Shown: positions 1 through 7,584, counted from the first letter of the stretch. The stretch: 39,737 bases of DNA from an uncultured Muribaculaceae bacterium (GCA_910585755.1 CAJUFH010000022.1:1-39737), one strand, 5' to 3'. Program-made: numbers and translations. The notes: a model not told the origin generated them from the letters alone.

Positions 1-74
1 TTAACACTCTAATCTCCCGATTTTAACATATGCACCGGAAATTCGGCTTGACCCTGAAAATCTATGACATGACA

Positions 75-118
75 AAGGCTTTCGCGCTGAATTTCAGCAT
101 GAAAGCCTTATTTTTTTT
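75..118 (+). terminator. Rho-independent terminator of a gene left of the window
   Basis: The arms AAGGCTTTC (75-83) and GAAAGCCTT (101-109) pair perfectly. An inner GCTGAA/TTCAGC stem extends the hairpin, and a run of eight to nine T follows. This is a textbook plus-strand terminator, so a plus-strand transcript probably ends here from a gene outside the window. No coding frame is supported in bases 1-74. Confidence 0.75.
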
Positions 119-138
119 AGCCTGTTTAGACCATAAAA

Positions 139-178
139 AGAGACTGCCCAAACTTGTTAGACAGTCTCTGCTTTTTTT
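139..178 (+). terminator. Hairpin terminator, possibly bidirectional
   Basis: AGAGACTG (139-146) pairs with CAGTCTCT (162-169), followed by GC and seven T on the plus strand. On the minus strand the same hairpin is followed by CTTTTTAT, so it could also stop minus-strand transcripts. The right arm read on the minus strand (AGAGACTGTCTAA) resembles the end of the MITE-like element at 25787-25958, so the hairpin may be a decayed copy. Confidence 0.65.
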
Positions 179-292
179 GTTCAAAAGTTGCGTTATCGCA
201 TACGGGAGGCGCCCCCGCCGTTGTTTCTTCGCGGTAGCTGTCGTCCCTTTGCGGCGCGCCGGCATAAGAGCCCCTTGAAATCGTTGGTTGTT

Positions 293-411
293 CCCTTAGC
301 CTGAAGTCTTTGCTTGTTTCAAGCCCAGCCAGAAATCTCCGTTGCTTGTTTCCCTTAGCCTGAAGTCTCCGTAGCTTGTTTCTCTTAGCCTGAAGTATCT
401 CCGTTCTGTGG
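293..411. repeat. Degenerate tandem repeat, about 4 x 30 bases
   Basis: Units start near 293, 320, 352 and 382. The shared core is CTTAGCCTGAAGT, then TCTCCGTTGCTTGTTT; the second unit is the most diverged (AGCCCAGCCAGAAATCTCC). Units adjoin without unique spacers of constant length, so this is a minisatellite and not a CRISPR array. The last unit runs into the 40-base repeat at 401. Confidence 0.6.
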
Positions 412-440
412 AGCGAGCGTAAGCGAGCGGCCTCCCCTCT
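401..440 (+). repeat. 40-base interspersed repeat, copy 1
   Basis: It begins CCGTTCTGTGGAGCGAGC and ends GCGAGCGGCCTCCCCTCT around a GTAA spacer. An exact 40-base copy lies in inverted orientation at 20465-20504. The core has two GCGAGC blocks in direct orientation separated by four bases. Shorter relatives occur near 13212-13241, 20568, 20924 (inside ribF) and 39575. Confidence 0.8.
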
Positions 441-465
441 TTCCCCGGAGGCGCCCGTTCCGAAT

Positions 466-503
466 GGGTTCTGGTCCGGGTGTGAGGGGCCGCGGCCCCG
501 AAG
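466..503 (-). repeat. 38-base interspersed repeat, copy 1
   Basis: The core matches 6287-6324 in inverted orientation with one mismatch over 38 bases. It contains the perfect 14-base palindrome GGGGCCGCGGCCCC and starts five bases past the rsmF stop codon, so it could also act as a 3' hairpin of that transcript. Confidence 0.75.
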
Positions 504-508
504 TCCCT

Positions 509-1930
509 TTATCCTTTCAGGATTCTCCACGGCGCCGGGTAGAGGTTGTTGGCGCGGTTGCCGAGGTTCTTTACGAAGCCGAGCGGGAGCGGGGAGGCTT
601 CCGCCGAGGGGCGGTAGGTTAGGAGCAGATACCCCTTGGGAGCTTCGGAGGGCAGGGAGAGGGCCTGGCGGCGCAGATAGTCCAGGGCGGTAGCCTTGTC
701 GACCTCGAAGGCCGGAAACGATGGCGCGGAGGGCGCCAGCATCGCGAGCGACTGGGTCGGGAGGTAGTCGCGCCCCTTGATTTCGGCGACCGTAACCCCC
801 GCGTGGATGATGTCGAGGGTGCGGGAAAGTTCCCGGAACGGGGCGTAAATCGCCTCCGGGATAGCAGCTACCTCCCCTTCGCGGATGGTCGTCAGTCGCG
901 CGTGCAGCGACGCGGGAACGCGGGCTAAAAGTTCGGCTTCGGGGAGTTTCGGACTCGCGGCGGAGGACTTGCGGGAGCCCTCCTTGCCGTTTTTGCCCTG
1001 CTTGCGCCCCGCAGCGGCGGCCGAGGGAGCGTCCTCCGTCTTGCGGAGGACGGCGACTGTGTACCCCTCCCCTTCTATGCGGCCCGGTAGGAAGCGGAGC
1101 GAGTTAAGGGTGAAAGGTGAAGGGTGAAGGGGTGACTCGGCGAGGATGTTCCAGGCGGGGTCGGTCGATATGGCGACCGGCTCGAAGGCGCCGGAGGCAA
1201 GCAGGCGTTCGGTCTGGCGCTCGTTCTCGTCGGTGTTGAAGGTGCAGGTGGAATATATAAGGTATCCCCCCGGGCGGAGGGTCGCGGCGGCGTTGTCGAG
1301 AATCTCCTCCTGGAGGGCCGCGCACTGGGCCACGAGCGCCGGGCTCCACTGCTCGGCGGCCTTGGAGTCCTTGCGCATCATACCCTCTCCCGAACAGGGC
1401 GCGTCGACAATGACGAGGTCGAAGAAGCCCGGGAGGGAGCGGAAGCGGGCGGTGTCGCCGCGGCTGACGACACTCCAGGGGTACCCCCATTTTATAATGT
1501 TTTCCTTGAGGATTTCGGCCCGCCGGAAGTCGTATTCATTGCTTACCATCAGCGACCCCGCGGGGAGGAGGTCGGCGACGGCGGTTGTCTTCCCGCCCGG
1601 CGCGGCGCAGAGGTCGAGCACGCGGGGGCGCTCCGGCAGGTCGGGGAGGAGCTGCCGGAAAATCTCGGCAACGAACATAGAGGAAGGGTCCTGTACGTAG
1701 TAGGCCCCCTGGTGCATCGCAGGGTCGAGGGTGAAGTCGGGTCGCGACGGCAGGAGGTACGCCGCGGGATGCCAGGGCACGCGCCGCGCCCCTTCGGGCA
1801 CCGCCGCTCCCGGCTTGCGGGGGTTCAGGCGTATGCCTACCGAGGGCGCGCTCCCCTCCAGCGCCGCGGCGAGTTCTCTGAACGGCTCGAATCCTGTATC
1901 AATCAGGTATTTTCGGAATTGCTCTTGCAT
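509..1930 (-). CDS. rsmF: rRNA cytosine-C5 methyltransferase, RsmF/NOL1-NOP2-Sun family
   Basis: Predicted SAM-dependent methyltransferase of 473 aa that makes 5-methylcytosine in 16S rRNA. Visible motifs are the SAM-binding LDLCAAPGGKTT, motif IV VDAPCSGEGMMRKD, and motif VI YSTCTFNTDENE with the second catalytic cysteine. The region after about residue 300 fits the C-terminal and PUA-like domains of RsmF-type enzymes. The start at 1930 is preceded by GAAGGAAA and lies 6 bases after the pgpH-like stop, so it is the distal gene of the rel-pgpH-rsmF operon. One oddity: bases 1108-1135 are four GGTGAAR-type heptamers encoding HPSPFTLN between the catalytic and C-terminal parts, apparently a repeat expansion inside the gene. 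The family is clear; the exact target base is inferred, since RsmF, RsmB and YebU-like proteins overlap. Confidence 0.88.
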   Translation of the reverse strand: MQEQFRKYLIDTGFEPFRELAAALEGSAPSVGIRLNPRKPGAAVPEGARRVPWHPAAYLLPSRPDFTLDPAMHQGAYYVQDPSSMFVAEIFRQLLPDLPERPRVLDLCAAPGGKTTAVADLLPAGSLMVSNEYDFRRAEILKENIIKWGYPWSVVSRGDTARFRSLPGFFDLVIVDAPCSGEGMMRKDSKAAEQWSPALVAQCAALQEEILDNAAATLRPGGYLIYSTCTFNTDENERQTERLLASGAFEPVAISTDPAWNILAESPLHPSPFTLNSLRFLPGRIEGEGYTVAVLRKTEDAPSAAAAGRKQGKNGKEGSRKSSAASPKLPEAELLARVPASLHARLTTIREGEVAAIPEAIYAPFRELSRTLDIIHAGVTVAEIKGRDYLPTQSLAMLAPSAPSFPAFEVDKATALDYLRRQALSLPSEAPKGYLLLTYRPSAEASPLPLGFVKNLGNRANNLYPAPWRILKG

Positions 1931-1936
1931 TTTCCT

Positions 1937-3976
1937 TCACTTTTCACTCTTCACCTCCTTACGCGGCGGCTCCGGGTAGGAGACGCGGGCGTGGAACATC
2001 GAGCGGAGGCGCTTTTTGAATATGGCCTTGATGGTCGCTATGTCGCGGAAGGAGAGGGGCGACTCGCTGTGGAGCCCTTCACCCACCTGGGTGTCGATCA
2101 TTCGGTCGACAAGGGCCGACACGGCCTCGTCGGAGTGGTCGGTAAGGGAGCGGGAGGCGGCCTCCACCGCGTCGGCCATCATCAGCAGCGAGGCCTCCTT
2201 CGACTGCGGATTCGGTCCGGGGTAGGTGAACGGCGCCGGGTCGATCTCCTCGCCGGGATGGTTCTTCTGCTCCGTGATGTAGAAGTATTTGGCCTTGCCG
2301 CAGCCGTGGTGCTGGGCGATGAGGTCGGAGATACTTTTGGGGAGTTTCGCTTTCTCGGCGCGGCGCAGCCCGTCGCGTATATGGCCCGTTATTATCCGGG
2401 CGCTCTGCACCGGGGTCAGTAGGTCGTGGGGGTTCATCCCGTGCTGGTTCTCGGTAAAGAACGCGGGGTTGTCGATTTTCCCTATGTCGTGGTAGAGGGC
2501 GCCGGCGCGCACGAGCTGCACGTTCGCTCCTATGGCGTGGGCGGCTTCCGACGCCAGGTTGCTGACAGCCATCGAGTGCTGGAACGTACCGGGGCACTCG
2601 GTCGACAGGGCCCTCATCAGCGGGTTGTTTATGTCTGACAGCTCGACGAGGGTCACCACAGACACCATCCCGAAGATTTTCTCATATATGAATATGAGTA
2701 TGTAGGCGAAGGAAATCAGCACGGCGTTCACCGCGAAGTAGCCGATCAGGCGCCAGGAGAGGGACCCGACCGTGCCGGTCGACATCAGTTCGACTGCGAG
2801 GTATGACAGTACATACGCCGCGAAGGCAACCAGGGCCGAACGAAGCAGCTCCGAACGGCGGCTAAGCTCTTTCAGCGAGAAGAGGACGGCGGCTCCCGCA
2901 GTCAGCTCCAGGAAGATAAATTCCAGAGGGAAGGAGGCCGCCACGGCGCAGAGGAGCGTCGTCCCGACGAGGATGAAGAAGGCCGTGCGGGTGTCGAAGA
3001 ATACCATCACCACAACCGGCACTATCGCCAGCGGCACGATGTAGACCCCGGCGGTGAACGCCTTTGACATCAGCACCGCGAAGAGGAAGAAGCACACCGG
3101 GAGCGACATAAGCGCCACGACGCGCTTTGTGTCGCTGAACGTCGAGGGATAGTAGAAGTAGAGGAAGCTGTAAATCAGCCCGAAAATCAGGATGACGTAA
3201 AGCAGGTGGCCGAAGAAGGTGTTGAGCGTCTTGGAGTGGGAGGCGCTCGCGGTCTTGTCGAGTGTCGCCTCGTAGGTTTTGAGAATCTGGTAAAGCTGCG
3301 GCGTTACGATTTCTCCCTGGTCGATGATTCTCTCCCCCTGCTGTATAACTCCGATTCCGGCCAGAACGGGCTGCATCAGCGATTCGCGGTAACGCTCGGT
3401 GGCCTTCGTGTCGGGTTTCACGTTCGGCTCGAGGAGGCGTCCCAGCTCGAGGGTCTGTATGCCGGGGCGGTCGGGGGTGTCGCGGAACAGGGAGTCGACC
3501 AGGGCGTAGGCGTCGCGCTGGGAGCGCATCCCCTCGGTCGGCACGGGGGTGTTTACGTTGTTGGCGTTGATTTTTATCTCCGGGAGCTTCTCCTGGGTGA
3601 TGAGGAGGGCTGTCGGGGGGTCGACGATGCCGTCGGCATAGAGGCGCTGGATTGTCGAGGCCAGGCGCCCGCGCACGGCGGGGGAGATGTGTCCGGCGTT
3701 TCTTACGGCGGCGACCGCCCTGGTTTCGGGAGCCGGGTCGCGGCTGAAAATCGGCACCATCTCCCGCTCGATCGAGTCGGTCATCGCGGCGATGGTCGCC
3801 GAGTCGCGGTAGACGGTGATGTCGAACGGGGCGGTCAGGATTCCGTAGCTCCAGGGGCGGTTCTCCTCGTAATGGAACTTGGAGGAGGAGTCGCGGGGCA
3901 TGAACCACAGGACTATCGCACAGGCGGCGATGAAGGTCGCCGCCTGCCACAGGATGTATTTCTTTACCTTTTTCAT
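1937..3976 (-). CDS. pgpH: 7TM-HD phosphohydrolase, PgpH-like c-di-AMP phosphodiesterase
   Basis: A 679-aa membrane protein with the architecture of PgpH: an N-terminal membrane helix (YILWQAATFIAACAIVLWF, about residues 7-25), an extracytoplasmic 7TMR-HDED-like domain, about seven membrane helices (about 250-450), then a cytoplasmic HD domain. The HD signature is intact: FQHSMAVSNL, LYHDIGKIDNP near residue 495, GHIRDGLRRAEK, AQHHG, and MMADAVEAASRSL near the end. PgpH enzymes hydrolyse c-di-AMP to pApA at the membrane. The gene starts 6 bases after the rel stop and ends 6 bases before rsmF, so co-transcription is likely. Its last codons (VKSEK, stop) lie in a GGTGAAR-type heptamer tract that continues into the gap. 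Substrate is inferred from family; other 7TM-HD proteins exist. Confidence 0.87.
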   Translation of the reverse strand: MKKVKKYILWQAATFIAACAIVLWFMPRDSSSKFHYEENRPWSYGILTAPFDITVYRDSATIAAMTDSIEREMVPIFSRDPAPETRAVAAVRNAGHISPAVRGRLASTIQRLYADGIVDPPTALLITQEKLPEIKINANNVNTPVPTEGMRSQRDAYALVDSLFRDTPDRPGIQTLELGRLLEPNVKPDTKATERYRESLMQPVLAGIGVIQQGERIIDQGEIVTPQLYQILKTYEATLDKTASASHSKTLNTFFGHLLYVILIFGLIYSFLYFYYPSTFSDTKRVVALMSLPVCFFLFAVLMSKAFTAGVYIVPLAIVPVVVMVFFDTRTAFFILVGTTLLCAVAASFPLEFIFLELTAGAAVLFSLKELSRRSELLRSALVAFAAYVLSYLAVELMSTGTVGSLSWRLIGYFAVNAVLISFAYILIFIYEKIFGMVSVVTLVELSDINNPLMRALSTECPGTFQHSMAVSNLASEAAHAIGANVQLVRAGALYHDIGKIDNPAFFTENQHGMNPHDLLTPVQSARIITGHIRDGLRRAEKAKLPKSISDLIAQHHGCGKAKYFYITEQKNHPGEEIDPAPFTYPGPNPQSKEASLLMMADAVEAASRSLTDHSDEAVSALVDRMIDTQVGEGLHSESPLSFRDIATIKAIFKKRLRSMFHARVSYPEPPRKEVKSEK

Positions 3977-3982
3977 ATGGGG

Positions 3983-6223
3983 TTATCTGATTCTTGCCGC
4001 CGACTGGACGCCGGGGATGCGGCGCACCTTGGCGCAAAGGTCGTTCAGGCCGTCGGCGTCGGAGACCAGCAGCGAGAGGTCGCAGTGGAAGACCTCCTTC
4101 TCGGTCCGTATGTCGAGGGCCCGAATGTCGAGGCTCAGATGGGTTGAAATCAGCGAGATAAGTTCGTGGAGTATTCCGTGGCGGTCGATTCCCTCGATGC
4201 GGATGTGGGCCATGAAGCGCCCGCCGTTGACCTCCCACCGCGTTGAGAGGATGCGGGGGCCGAAGCTGGCCTTGAGCATCGCGGCGCGCGGGCAGTCGAG
4301 GGTGTGGACCGTAACCTCCCCGTTATCCTCTATAAAGCCCAGGACGTCGTCGCCGGGAAGCGGGCAGCAGCAGTCGGAGAAGCGGAAGTTGGTGTTGCCG
4401 TCCTCGTCGTAGCGGAGCACGTAGGTCTCCTTGCGGTTGATTTCCTTCCGCTGCGGGGCCGGTTCCTCTTCTGCGGTTTTGCCTCCTCGCCCTATCAGTT
4501 TGAGCAGCAGGCGCTTGGTCTTGGAGCTTTCCTTTTTGAGGATTTTGATCACATAGTCGTTGAGGATGATTTCCTCGTTGCCCAAAAGGTAGTAGAACTC
4601 CTCGCGGTTGGCGGCCTTGAAGAGCCCCATCACCTTGGTTATGGCGATGTTGTCATCCTTTATGTCGTTGTCGTGCAGGAACTTCTCGAAAGTGAGGCGC
4701 CCGGCTGTGATCGCAGGCTGGTGGAGCTTGCGGAGCACCTGCCGCAGCCGCGTCTTCCCTTTGGCCGTCGCGAGGAAGTCGACCCATTCGGGCTTCGGCT
4801 GCTGCGACTGAGAGGTCAGCACCTCAACCTGGTCGCCGGAGTTGAGTTTCTGGCTCAGGGGCACGAGCTTGTGGTTCACCTTGCCCGCGATGCAGTGGGA
4901 GCCAATCTGGGTGTGGAGGTTGAACGCCACGTCGAGCACCGTCGCGTCCTTCGGAAGCGTCAGCAGCTCCCCCTTGGGGGTGAAGACCACGATTTCCGAG
5001 GAGAAGAGGTTGAGTTTCAGGGTGTCGAGGAAGTCCAGGGCGTTCGGCTCCGGGTCGTCGAGTATGTCCTTGATTGTGTGGAGCCATACGTTCAGCTCGC
5101 TCTCCTCTTCCCCCTCGCCGACCTTGTATTTCCAGTGGGCCGCGAAACCCTTTTCGGCTATCTCGTCCATGCGGCGCGAGCGGATCTGGACCTCGATCCA
5201 GTTGCCGTCAGGCCCCATGACCGTCAGGTGGAGGGCCTGGTAGCCGTTGGCCTTCGGGTTGGAAATCCAGTCGCGGGTGCGGTCGGGGTGGAGGCGGTAG
5301 ATGTCGGTTATGGCGGAATAAATCTGCCAGCAGAGCGACTTTTCCTTCGCCGGGTCGTCGCACTCGAAGATAATCCTGGCGGCGTAGAGGTCGTAGACCT
5401 CCTCGAAGGGTATGTGCTTGGTCTCCATCTTGTTCCAGATGGAGTAGACAGATTTCACGCGGGCCTTGGCGGTGTATTTCAGCCCCATCTGGTCGAGGCG
5501 CTCGCGGATCGGGGCCGAGAAGTCCTCGAAGACGTTGGCGCGTTTCGCCTCCGAGGCCGCGATCTGCTCGGAGATGCGCCGGTAGGCGTCGGGGTGTTCG
5601 TACTTGAAGGAGAGGTTTTCCAGCTCCGTCTTTATGGCGAAGAGGCCGAGGCGGTGGGCCAGCGGGGCGTAGATGTAGAGTGTCTCCCCGGCGATTTTGT
5701 ACTGCTTGTTGGGGGCCATCGAGCCGAGGGTGCGCATGTTGTGGAGGCGGTCGGCCATCTTGATGAGCACCACGCGGATATCCTCCGACATCGTAAGCAG
5801 CAGCTTGCGGAAGTTCTCGGCCTGGGCCGAGGCCTTGTCGCCGAAGATGCCGCCGGAGATTTTCGTCAGGCCCGCGACGAGCTGCGCGATTTTCTTGCCG
5901 AAGTTCTGCTCGATATCCTCGACGGTGTACTCCGTGTCCTCCACGACGTCGTGGAGGAGCGCGGCGCATATCGAGGTCGAGCCGAGGCCTATTTCCTGGG
6001 AGGCGATTTTGGCCACGGCGATGGGGTGGAGGATATACGGCTCGCCGGAGCGACGGCGTATCCCCTTGTGGGCCTCTTTCGCGAAGTTAAACGCGCGCTC
6101 GATGATCTCGACCTTCTTGCGATGGTTCGAGGCGAGGTATCCGTCGAGCACCTCGCGGAAGGCCTCCTCAATGACGCGGTCTTCTTCGGGGGTTGTGAAA
6201 GAGGGATTCTTTTGCTGGGCCAT
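3983..6223 (-). CDS. rel: Bifunctional (p)ppGpp synthetase/hydrolase
   Basis: A 746-aa long RelA/SpoT homologue that makes and degrades the alarmone (p)ppGpp. Domains in order: HD hydrolase with RRRSGEPYILHP (57-68) and HDVVEDT (91-97), both intact, so hydrolysis is expected; the synthetase domain with YDLYAARIIFE, NPKANGYQALHLTV and VQIRS...FAAHWKYK; a TGS domain (VVFTPKGELLTLPKDATVLD); a helical and zinc-finger-like region (SDCCCPLPGDD, HTLDCP); and a C-terminal ACT domain. Length and order match full-size Rel proteins of Bacteroidetes. It is the first gene of the minus-strand operon; 163 bases separate it from the endonuclease gene upstream, and I see no exact TAnnTTTG box there. The gene pair with pgpH is notable because (p)ppGpp is known to inhibit PgpH-type enzymes in Firmicutes. 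Confidence 0.95.
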   Translation of the reverse strand: MAQQKNPSFTTPEEDRVIEEAFREVLDGYLASNHRKKVEIIERAFNFAKEAHKGIRRRSGEPYILHPIAVAKIASQEIGLGSTSICAALLHDVVEDTEYTVEDIEQNFGKKIAQLVAGLTKISGGIFGDKASAQAENFRKLLLTMSEDIRVVLIKMADRLHNMRTLGSMAPNKQYKIAGETLYIYAPLAHRLGLFAIKTELENLSFKYEHPDAYRRISEQIAASEAKRANVFEDFSAPIRERLDQMGLKYTAKARVKSVYSIWNKMETKHIPFEEVYDLYAARIIFECDDPAKEKSLCWQIYSAITDIYRLHPDRTRDWISNPKANGYQALHLTVMGPDGNWIEVQIRSRRMDEIAEKGFAAHWKYKVGEGEEESELNVWLHTIKDILDDPEPNALDFLDTLKLNLFSSEIVVFTPKGELLTLPKDATVLDVAFNLHTQIGSHCIAGKVNHKLVPLSQKLNSGDQVEVLTSQSQQPKPEWVDFLATAKGKTRLRQVLRKLHQPAITAGRLTFEKFLHDNDIKDDNIAITKVMGLFKAANREEFYYLLGNEEIILNDYVIKILKKESSKTKRLLLKLIGRGGKTAEEEPAPQRKEINRKETYVLRYDEDGNTNFRFSDCCCPLPGDDVLGFIEDNGEVTVHTLDCPRAAMLKASFGPRILSTRWEVNGGRFMAHIRIEGIDRHGILHELISLISTHLSLDIRALDIRTEKEVFHCDLSLLVSDADGLNDLCAKVRRIPGVQSAARIR

Positions 6224-6286
6224 AATCGCTTGGAGTTTAAAAGTTTAAATTTTATGGCTTAAGGCTTGGGAATACCCGGACGGCAG

Positions 6287-6324
6287 CTTCGGGGCCGCGG
6301 CCCCTCACACCGGGACCAGAACCC
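6287..6324 (+). repeat. 38-base interspersed repeat, copy 2
   Basis: Matches 466-503 in inverted orientation with one mismatch, including the palindrome GGGGCCGCGGCCCC. The two copies bracket the complete rel-pgpH-rsmF operon. This copy is itself flanked by short inverted arms (GGGAATACC / GGTATTCCC). Confidence 0.75.
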
Positions 6325-6361
6325 CGGTATTCCCTTCACCTTTCACCCTTCACTCTTCACC

Positions 6362-6386
6362 GCTGAGCGGCCTGAGGCCGCTCAGC
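6362..6386 (-). terminator. Perfect 25-base palindrome directly after the endonuclease stop
   Basis: Arms GCTGAGCGGCC and GGCCGCTCAGC are perfectly complementary around a 3-base loop (TCA on the minus strand). It abuts the stop codon of the endonuclease gene. No U-tract follows, so it could be a 3' stabilising hairpin or a Rho-assisted terminator. A similar palindrome with a TCA loop sits on the comM stop codon at 20344-20368. Confidence 0.5.
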
Positions 6387-7466
6387 TCAGCGCGCCTTTA
6401 CGAGGAAGATTTCGGTGGGGAAGTGGTCGGAGTAGCCGTTGAGGAAGACTCCGGCGGAGAAGGTGCGGTGGGGCGAGCCGTCCTCGTTGCGGAGGAACTG
6501 GAAGTTGTTGACCTGGGCCTTCTGGTAGTGGAGGCCGTCGGCGCCGCTGTTGTCCTTCAGGAGGGTGCCGCTGACGATAATCTGGTCGAAGAGGTTCCAG
6601 GAGCCGCGGTAGGCGAGCGTTCCGATTCCCTTGTCAAGCAGGCTCCAGAAGGGGTTGTAGAAGGCGTGGGGCTTCACTCCGGCGGGGTTCTTGACCGCGC
6701 CGAGAACCTGCGCGCAGGATTTGTCCTGCGGGTCGTCGTTGAGGTCGCCCATGATAATCACCCCTTCGCTGGGGCGCGTCTGCCAGAGGGAGTCGGCGAT
6801 ATGCTTGCTGAGGGCCGCGGCTCCTTCGCGGAGCCAGGAGGAGCGTTCCTGGCCCCCCAGGCGCGAGGGCCAGTGGTTTACGATGATGGAAACGGTATCG
6901 CCCCCCATGATGCCGGTAACGACGGTCTGGTCGCGGGTCGGGCGCTGCATCTCCCCGAGCTGCAGGGTGTGGTGGTTGACGGAGTGGAGGCGGAACTGGC
7001 GGGGGTTGTAGAGGGCGGCCACGTCGACGCCGCGCTTGTCGGGGGAGTCGTGGTGGACAATCTGGAGGTTCCAGGGTTTCTTGCCCTGGGCGCGGAGCCG
7101 GTTGTCGACAGCCTTCACGAGGTCGACCAGTACGGAGCGGTTCTCAATCTCGCTGACCCCGAGGAACGCGGGGCCGTTGGGGGTTGTCGGGGTCGACATT
7201 TCCGCGATGCAGCGGGCGAGGTTCTCGATTTTCGACCAGTATTTCTTTCCGTGCCACTGGCGCGCTCCCGCCGGGGAGAACTCCAGGTCGTAGGAGCCGT
7301 TGTTGTTGATGGTGTCGAACAGGTTCTCGAGGTTGTAGAAGCCTACGCCGAATACCTGGTACTGGCGGCGGCCCTGGTTGTCGGCCTGTTTCTGGTCCTT
7401 GGGTGCGGCCCAGGCTGTTACGGCCAGCAGCGCGGCCATCGCCATAGAGAAGATACGTTTCATCAT
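6387..7466 (-). CDS. Secreted endonuclease/exonuclease/phosphatase-fold protein
   Basis: A 359-aa protein with a Sec signal peptide (MMKRIFSMAMAALLAVTAWA) followed by the DNase I-like metal-dependent phosphoesterase fold. Visible motifs are FYNLENLFD, GVSEIENR (metal-binding Glu), VNHWPSRLGG (catalytic His region), MGDLNDDPQD (GDLN/Asp-Asn) and SDHFP (terminal Asp-His pair). The complete motif set suggests an active enzyme, exported to the periplasm or beyond. The substrate could be nucleic acid or a phosphoester; sequence alone does not decide. Two adjacent ATG codons (7466 and 7463) are both possible starts and no Shine-Dalgarno is visible. It is divergent from the Tricorn-like gene, with a TACTTTTG box at 7553-7546 as a likely -7 element. 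Confidence 0.85.
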   Translation of the reverse strand: MMKRIFSMAMAALLAVTAWAAPKDQKQADNQGRRQYQVFGVGFYNLENLFDTINNNGSYDLEFSPAGARQWHGKKYWSKIENLARCIAEMSTPTTPNGPAFLGVSEIENRSVLVDLVKAVDNRLRAQGKKPWNLQIVHHDSPDKRGVDVAALYNPRQFRLHSVNHHTLQLGEMQRPTRDQTVVTGIMGGDTVSIIVNHWPSRLGGQERSSWLREGAAALSKHIADSLWQTRPSEGVIIMGDLNDDPQDKSCAQVLGAVKNPAGVKPHAFYNPFWSLLDKGIGTLAYRGSWNLFDQIIVSGTLLKDNSGADGLHYQKAQVNNFQFLRNEDGSPHRTFSAGVFLNGYSDHFPTEIFLVKAR

Positions 7467-7545
7467 TTATCGCGTTATTGTTTATTTTTCAGGTTCTGAG
7501 GATTCAGGTTCGCGGGCGCGGGGCGATAAAAAGCCCGGCAGGTGG

Positions 7546-7553
7546 CAAAAGTA
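7546..7553 (-). promoter_or_regulatory. Probable -7 box of the endonuclease gene
   Basis: TACTTTTG on the minus strand fits the Bacteroidetes -7 consensus TAnnTTTG. It lies about 80 bases upstream of the start codon. I see no clear -33 TTG at the expected distance. It pairs with a divergent plus-strand box at 7577-7584. Confidence 0.4.
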
Positions 7554-7576
7554 GCAAAAAATTCTGGAAAAATCGC

Positions 7577-7584
7577 TAAATTTG
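7577..7584 (+). promoter_or_regulatory. Probable -7 box of the Tricorn-like gene
   Basis: TAAATTTG matches TAnnTTTG and lies about 87 bases upstream of the chosen start at 7671. Because this box falls inside the upstream extension of the open frame (from 7542), it supports the downstream start. A -33 element is not evident. Confidence 0.45.

Larger units (their letters stand above)
179..508. other. Gene-free spacer with stacked repeats
   Basis: No credible coding region. The open frames here have no family signature and run through repeats. In order it holds: a G/C-rich stretch (200-290), about four degenerate tandem units of about 30 bases (293-411), a 40-base interspersed repeat (401-440), and a 38-base interspersed repeat (466-503) ending just beyond the rsmF stop codon. 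It seems to be a repeat-accreting spacer between a plus-strand gene on the left and the minus-strand rsmF operon. Confidence 0.6.
6224..6386. other. Spacer with nested repeats between rel and the endonuclease gene
   Basis: This 163-base spacer holds an inverted pair GGGAATACC (6268-6276) / GGTATTCCC (6326-6334) bracketing the second 38-base repeat, then four TTCACCY heptamers (about 6334-6360), then a 25-base palindrome touching the endonuclease stop codon. Nothing in it looks coding. Confidence 0.6.

Noticed and set aside
1..74. End of a plus-strand coding gene before the first terminator
   Set aside because: All three plus frames meet stops within the first 26 bases, so no coding end can be supported; the terminated transcript may end in a long 3' region or be an RNA gene.
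293..411. CRISPR array
   Set aside because: The units adjoin without unique spacers, they are degenerate, and no cas genes are in the window.
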